Assembly (NCBI GenBank): GCA_905331475.1
Contig: CAJNYU010001727.1
Coordinates: forward strand, 170,663 to 234,662
Direction: 5' to 3'
Source of the DNA: Rotaria socialis
Lineage: Eukaryota; Rotifera; Eurotatoria; Philodinida; Philodinidae
DNA length: 64,000 bases
In this document: positions 58,751-64,000 of the stretch, one piece after another
How positions within the stretch are numbered: the stretch's first letter is position 1
Layout of the letters: each line of letters opens with the position of its first letter
Program-made: the position numbers and the translations under genes
The notes under the pieces: model-generated
Database searches by the model: none
What the model was told of the DNA's origin: nothing
Seen by the model: only the letters and a program-made list of their open reading frames with translations

Positions 58751-59256
58751 CAGTTAGGGGTGGGCCATTGACATTAATTTAATATTAATGTTAATGTTTC
58801 TCATTAACCATTAATATTAATGCTTAATGTTTTCTGAGAATAACTTAATTCATTAATATTAATGATTAATGAAAAACATTAACATTAATTTTAAAATTAA
58901 TGTTTTCACTAATCATTAATATTAATGTCAATGTTCTTGAATGATATTAACGGTTAACGGAAACATTCACCATTAGTATGAATAGTAATGTTTTCGTTAA
59001 TATTAGGGATTATATTTTCATTAATCATTAATATTAATGTTAATGGGTAATGTTTTCATGAAAACATTAACATTAATATTAATGATTAATGAAAACATTA
59101 ATTTTAAAATTAATGTTAATGTTTTTCATTAATCATTAATATTAATGAATTAAGTTTTTCTTAGAAAACATTAACCATTAAGATTAATGGCTAATGGAAG
59201 TCATTAATTAATGTCATTAATTAAGTTCCGTTAAAAAAAATGGTCCACCCCTACTG
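58751..59256. mobile_element. About 500-bp ATTAAT-rich foldback, hAT-like ends
   Basis: Left end CAGTTAGGGGTGGGCCATT and right end (complement) CAGTAGGGGTGGACCATT. The interior is made almost entirely of AACATTAATATTAATG words in both orientations. Flanks CATGCTTC and TATACTCC agree at 5/8 positions with only transitions, so the target duplication is uncertain. Non-coding. Confidence 0.8.
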
Positions 59257-59301
59257 TATACTCCAGTTTGAAATTATGTATGCATGTTTATTTGATTATA
59301 A

Positions 59302-60667
59302 TCAAAACTTATGGCTAACATAGTAATCGATTAATTTGGGTTCTTCGTCTCGAACAATCATAAATTTCAGTGCACTAAGCAATGAGCTTTTCTTCACTAA
59401 GATATTCTGTAAATGAATTTCATGCTGGTCTTTTTCGGTATTAAATTCAATGTTTTTGACACGAAAAAACGTCTGTGGGAGAATGAGTACCTCCTGCTCT
59501 TCTTCAAATTCAGCAATACATTGTAATTTTTGTTTCTCTATTTTTCCCAAATTGATTGCCATGTCTGAAACCTCAGGAAATTCAAGAATTATTAAAACGC
59601 TGAATCTATCCGAATCCGATCCAACGGCAAATCCTTCAGCTGTATCACGTTTTATTGACGTAGATGAGAATGTTTTGGTTTTAATCAGACTCTCTGAATT
59701 TTTTAATGCCCATCGATATTGGTTAATTTCTTCTTTGGACATTTTCAAACCGCGGTAAGATGTGCCTTTAAAAAAGCGTTGCTCCAAACTTGGTAAAGTA
59801 ATATATATAGACCAGCTAATGGCTTGACAAGCATTTGCAATTTTTTTTATAAAACTCAGTTTCTAATGTGTAAAGTGTTAATAGCGCTTCAACATTTCCT
59901 TTTTCCGAATATTCTGTCAAGAGCTGATGACATCTATTATAATATTTATCCGTTGGCGGTACACACTCATACACAATTGCTTTTAATTTGTTCACTCGAA
60001 ATGTCGCATCGTCAAAATAAGAAATAAACTCGTTCATGACTTCTTTGTTCTGTTTACAGTGAGGGCAAAATTTAGGTCCTTGTCGCATAATAAATCTGGC
60101 AATGCTTGATTGAATCAACGCTTTACCTTTGCGGTAATAATATATTTCTTCTTTGATATCTTTTGCTTGGTACGATTGAAGCCATATACTCTGCTCCGGT
60201 GCCTCCTTTGTGTCTTCCTCATGCTCATCTTCAGTATTGAAGATGCTGCGATTGTTTTCTATTTCATCTGCTTTTACGGCGAGAATGTCAAACGTATCTG
60301 TAACATTTTCCTGTGGGTCACAAAATCGATTTGATACTCGCCAAAATAATCGCTTTACTCTCTCAGTTTGTGCCTCTTCATAAGCAGTTAGTCCATACTG
60401 ATTCACATAATTTCTTGGAACGCCATATTCATGCAGAAGAAGCTCAACAACATCTGCATGAGAAAAAAATGACGCAGCATGAAGGGGTGTGCTTCCATTA
60501 GGTTCTAATCGGTTCAGTTGATCATAAGGTATATCGGGTGCCATTGCTTTTGCTAACTCAATATCACCATTGCGACATGCCCAGTAGAATGCACTGACCT
60601 CACCATTGTTTTGATTATTCGATTGTTTATGACCTTGTTCAAAACCACTTGCGTGTGTATGACCCAT
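59302..60667 (-). CDS. Ankyrin-ART (mono-ADP-ribosyltransferase) protein, one-base frameshift
   Basis: The ATG at 60667 (MGHTHASGF) was preferred; an acceptor-like TTTTACAG lies 16 bases upstream. The N-terminal part has ankyrin-type repeats (YWACRNGDIELAKAM; GSTPLHAASFFSHADVVELL). A charged middle region follows, then a C-terminal domain with the R-S-E triad of arginine-type ADP-ribosyltransferases: Arg in TSYRGLKM, FSSTS, and an EEEQEVLILP segment holding the ExE pair. Such enzymes transfer ADP-ribose from NAD+ to proteins. The frame is broken in an eight-base homopolymer (59841-59848): coding before it ends at a stop at 59816, while the ART domain continues one frame over to 59302. The total length minus one base is 1365 nt, an exact multiple of three, so a single-base indel or sequencing error explains it. 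Target and active state unknown. Confidence 0.8.
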
Positions 60668-60682
60668 TATCGGTTCCAAAAT

Positions 60683-60684
60683 CT
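60683..60684 (-). promoter_or_regulatory. Acceptor-like AG upstream of the ankyrin-ART ATG
   Basis: CTTTCAGTTTTACAG ends shortly before the ATG; an intron acceptor or spliced-leader site. Confidence 0.35.
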
Positions 60685-61527
60685 GTAAAACTGAAAGAAG
60701 CTATCTAGCATCCCTTTTTTGTGCGTCCAAAAGCAAACATTTTGATTTCAAGAAATCCTCATAAGCAGCATGAATATCAGTAATCTTTGTAAAAACACAG
60801 CTAGAGTTTTTCGTATTGCAGTGCATAGTAAGCTCTTTTATCCATTTTTGAGATTTCTAAGTAATATACCATATTTACATATTATGAACGCAAAAATCAT
60901 TTATTATCTTTGTCTGAAGCGAACAAACAGGGCTTGCTATATGCTGCAAATTCCGAAAACGCTTTTCCGTTTATTAGGGGTCAAAAATGGTTTTCTCATT
61001 TATTGTTATATGAAAATTTTTTAAGATGATGTCGTTTACTCTAACTGGAGTTGACAGTAGTATCATGCATCTAAACTTTTCCTTCAAGCCCTACTTATGT
61101 ACATAAAATAGAAACTATATTCATAAATTACATAGTGACATTTACTAGTAAATGTTTGTCTATGCTGATACGAATCGACTTTTGAAAGCCATCAAAGCTA
61201 ACGTGATCTTAAAGGTATTGATCAGTATCGAAAAGATTTTTGTAGTATTCTACTGAAATGTTCAAATGATTACACAAAAAGACTAATGCAAGCAGTACTA
61301 ATGTCTCACTATACTTCAGATTTTGAACATTGTAAAAAATGGAATGTTTTTTCTCAGGCAAATTAAAAAACTCTAACACTTCATTCTCGTTAATTTAAAG
61401 CGAGCCAGACGTTCAGTCAGCATAACCTTTTTAGGATTCGCCTGTCTGTGAAAGAACTGTAATTCACGAACCTTCATGTAAATGTCAGTAGGGATGGGAC
61501 TTTACATTAGCTTTACTAGTAAATACG
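60685..61527. other. Stretch without recognised genes
   Basis: AT-rich flank of the ankyrin-ART gene; the 84-codon frame at 60770 (+) has no domain support. Confidence 0.4.
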
Positions 61528-61535
61528 ATATTAAC

Positions 61536-62144
61536 TGGGTATACGACAGCTCACCGCTCAATGAGTCGGAAGAGCGGGTCCAAACCTATGATGACCGGCT
61601 TCTTTTCAATGAGTGGGGTCTATTAACCCGCTCTCAGTCAATGAGCGGGGTCTATTGGCACGCTCTTTGTTAGTGAGTGGGGTGGTTTTACCCGCTCTTT
61701 CTCCATGAGTGGGGTCCAGTGATCCATTCTCCGATTCTCGATAGAATTCCGTATAAATAATTTTAAGTCCACCATGAACTTGTAACAGTCTAGTCTTGTA
61801 GCGATTTCACTAATAGTTCTTTTCTTTGCGGCTACATCAACATTGACACTCTCTTGAAGACTCTATGAATAATATTAAACAGTCCAATCTCTGTGATACT
61901 TGAAAAAGACAGCAGGATACACGAGTTACCTGAGAGTATTTGGCACTTCATAGTATTTTAAGTGTAGCAAAGTCCCTCAAGTTTCAAAAATATGTTCTTT
62001 TCCCTTTCCGCTGTACCTCTATCACGAAAGTTGATCATCAGCTCCGCTCATTTCAAATGAGCGGGTCCCACCGCTCCGCTCATCTCAAATGTACGAAGCG
62101 ATTTTATCCACCTCATTGAGCTGAGATGAGCTGTCACATACCTG
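61536..62144. mobile_element. 609-bp hAT-like MITE with perfect 8-bp target duplication
   Basis: Ends TGGGTATACGACAGCTCA and (complement) CAGGTATGTGACAGCTCA are flanked by ATATTAAC on both sides (61528-61535 and 62145-62152). The left interior repeats ATGAGCGGGGTC / ACCCGCTCTT words several times and the right end has CCGCTCATTTCAAATGAGCGG. No transposase. Confidence 0.92.
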
Positions 62145-62419
62145 ATATTAACTCACGTTAGAAAAGTCGTTTTTCGGAAAAATCACGAAAATTAAGATAC
62201 TTAGGGAGATAGAGCCTGACTTCTGCTCTTTCAGATTTGATAAAAAATTTCAAGAATATCTCCATTTCGACCAAAATTTTCAAAGATTTTCAGCGCCCCC
62301 TTTCGAAAAGCCAGCTGTTTTTGGAAAATTAAAATCTGTTTTTCGTTTTTCCTCAATTTTCACTTTCTCAAAACGCGTATTCCAAAGGTCTCTATTTTGG
62401 CATACTCACCCTAGTCTCA

Positions 62420-63600
62420 ATCCTTGTCATTCCTTAGGGAATCCTGGAAGGGTCCTACAGGATCCTGAATCTCAAAGATTTTGTCAAGTTTTATTCAGGA
62501 TCCTGTTTCAAATCCTAACATTTCCTGTATTCAGGATATTTCACGGTGAAACAGGATCCTGTTCAGGATTTCTTCAAGTTCCTGCGCAGATAGTACTTTA
62601 AGGTAACAATTCAGGATCCTGTTTACGATCTTGAGTCCATCCTGGTGGGATCATGAATTATTATCTTAGCATGATATCTGGACAGGAACTTGAAAACATC
62701 TTGAACAGAATCCTTTACACGATCTTGAGTAAATCCTGGTAGGATCCTGTCCAAGATTCTGTTCAGGATTATTTCAAGTTCCTGCTCAGATAATTTTTTA
62801 AGATAAGAATTCAGGATCCTGCGAGGATTTACGCAAGATTGAATACAGGATACTCTCAAGATTGTGATGGAAGATTCTACCAAGATTTTATCTAATTCTC
62901 TTGAAAATGTAGATCAAATCTTCGTATCAGGAGTGATGTTCGCATCAGACGAGGATCTTAGCAAGAAATTAACAAGATCAGTCGGAATACGACACTAGGT
63001 AATGCTGGAAAGCGTCAGTCAGAATCCTGCTGAGAAAATGTAAGGATTTAGTAAAGATATTTTCAAGTTGCTGTTGTGTCCACTCAGCAGTATTCACATC
63101 TTTAGAAAGCCTGAAGGATCTTTCAGGATCAGACATTTCAAGAATCAGGTCAAGTTTATTCAGTATTGTATTCAGGAGTTGTACAAGTTTTTGCTCGGAT
63201 TCTTTTCTCAAATCAGTTTATAGTATCGTGTTAACATTCACGGTGATTTATATCCAAAAATCTGACAAACATCATAGCGAGGATTACATCAAGATCTGTT
63301 CAGGATCCAAATACGAGGATCTTGTCAAGAGTTATCGCTATATCAGAGAAGGATCATTCCAGGAATAAAACAAGACTAGTCAAAGTTCTCAAGTAAGGAA
63401 TGCTACTGAATTTCGATCAGGATGCTGAGCGGAGATGGACACGAACAGAAGTTTCGAATGCTTTAAAAAAATTATAAGCATTATCAGGATCTTGATAAGA
63501 AACATACAAGAGCCAAGTTAAGATCTTGCCAAGTTTCTGCTTAGAGACTGTTCAAAATTTAAGTTTCAGGATCCTGCTATGAACTAAGGAAAAATGAATG
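62420..63600. repeat. CAGGATCCTG-rich repeat field
   Basis: The palindrome AGGATCCTG (BamHI core) or close variants occur many times over about 1.2 kb. A longer unit, CAAGTTCCTG-C-CAGATA followed by AATTCAGGATCCTG, is present in direct copies near 62574 and 62776 and in inverted form near 62650-62700. It behaves like a decayed foldback or satellite. Open frames here (62623 minus, 62978 minus) are readings of the repeat. Confidence 0.7.
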
Positions 63601-63775
63601 AAACGGTTCTCGTACGTTTTCAGCTATGCTATACCAGAATATGTTGAAGATTTCAAAATTAATGTGAAGTATAATCTCAGCGATAATAAAAGCAAGTACT
63701 TTCCAAGATTTGATCGTGTTTTGCGCGAAACAGGAAAACTTCCTATGAAACGAATAATTTGCTCTTGAGGGTGTG

Positions 63776-64000
63776 TGCACTGTAAAAAAAATAAGTGTTT
63801 TACCGAACTTTGAAGGTTTGGTACTATTTTACGAAACGATTTTAAGTTCCGTGGCATCAAAATAGTTTCGGAACTTTCATACAGAACCTTTATAAGTTCC
63901 GAAAGTTGTAAAGGGTTTTGAGGTTTCACTACGAAACCATCTAGAAGTTTCGTTAAGTGTGAACCGAACTTTTGCTAGTTTCGTATTCGTCATACAAAAC
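63776..64000. repeat. AAGTTTCG/TTCGGAAC repeat running off the right edge
   Basis: From CACTGTAAAAAA the sequence is full of short complementary words (CCGAACTTTGAAGG, TTTCGGAACTTTC, AAGTTCCGAAAG, GAAACCATCTAGAAGTTTCG), as in the foldback elements elsewhere in the window. The right end is outside the window. Confidence 0.5.

Noticed and set aside
60770..61024. 84-aa plus-strand frame after the ankyrin-ART gene
   Set aside because: No start context, domain or splice support.
1..64000. tRNA or rRNA genes
   Set aside because: No convincing B-box with cloverleaf pairing or conserved rRNA core was seen by eye; a covariance-model scan was not possible here.

Overview
The window looks like AT-rich animal nuclear DNA, most likely from a bdelloid rotifer. 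The reasons are short GT-AG introns (about 50-70 bp) in many genes, metazoan families (FAM184, neuronal calcium sensor, C/EBP-type bZIP, class A GPCR, Ly6/uPAR), rotifer-typical accessory families (NHL repeats, ankyrin-ART, TIR, VWA), a Penelope-like reverse transcriptase relic, and many small hAT-like foldback elements. The species call is inference. There are two assembly gaps (8089-8188 and 46377-46386). All exon joins given were read by eye from GT/AG sites and checked for reading phase; no search was run.

Layout. 1-5.6 kb: a FAM184-like coiled-coil gene on the minus strand, cut by the left edge, with a complete neuronal-calcium-sensor gene nested antisense in its first coding intron. 5.6-12.7 kb: no convincing gene, but an 81-bp satellite, a cluster of CGTTTAAACG-like motifs and a CCGGT-rich foldback. 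12.7-15.9 kb: an intronless VWA protein. 16.8-17.8 kb: an NHL-repeat gene with an in-frame stop. 23.1-24.4 kb: an intronless Stealth-family phosphotransferase. 24.5-26.4 kb: small elements. 27.5-28.3 kb: a C/EBP-like bZIP gene. 30.9-31.9 kb: an intronless neuropeptide-type GPCR. 36.1-37.8 kb: a six-exon triple Ly6/uPAR membrane protein.

The most interesting block is 39.7-60.7 kb. Two paralogous genes sit head to head about 3.4 kb apart (43771-39687 minus; 47211 onward plus). Both read as KH-like repeats, then a degenerate macro domain, then a shortened TIR domain, with almost identical intron positions. Next comes an ARM-like/TIR gene with an intact-looking TIR active-site glutamate (52883-55836). 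After a decayed Penelope-like RT (56.8-58.5 kb) comes an ankyrin-ART gene (60667-59302 minus) broken by one base in a homopolymer. TIR (NAD+ cleavage), macro (ADP-ribose binding) and ART (ADP-ribosyl transfer) all act on NAD+ or its products, so this may be an NAD/ADP-ribose innate-immune neighbourhood. That functional link is inference.

The spaces between genes carry at least ten inverted-repeat elements. Three have readable 8-bp target duplications (22566-22673, 38221-39306, 61536-62144) and one has a TA duplication (32289-32461). Several genes have a splice-acceptor-like AG a few bases before the ATG, which fits 5'UTR introns or the spliced-leader trans-splicing known in bdelloids.
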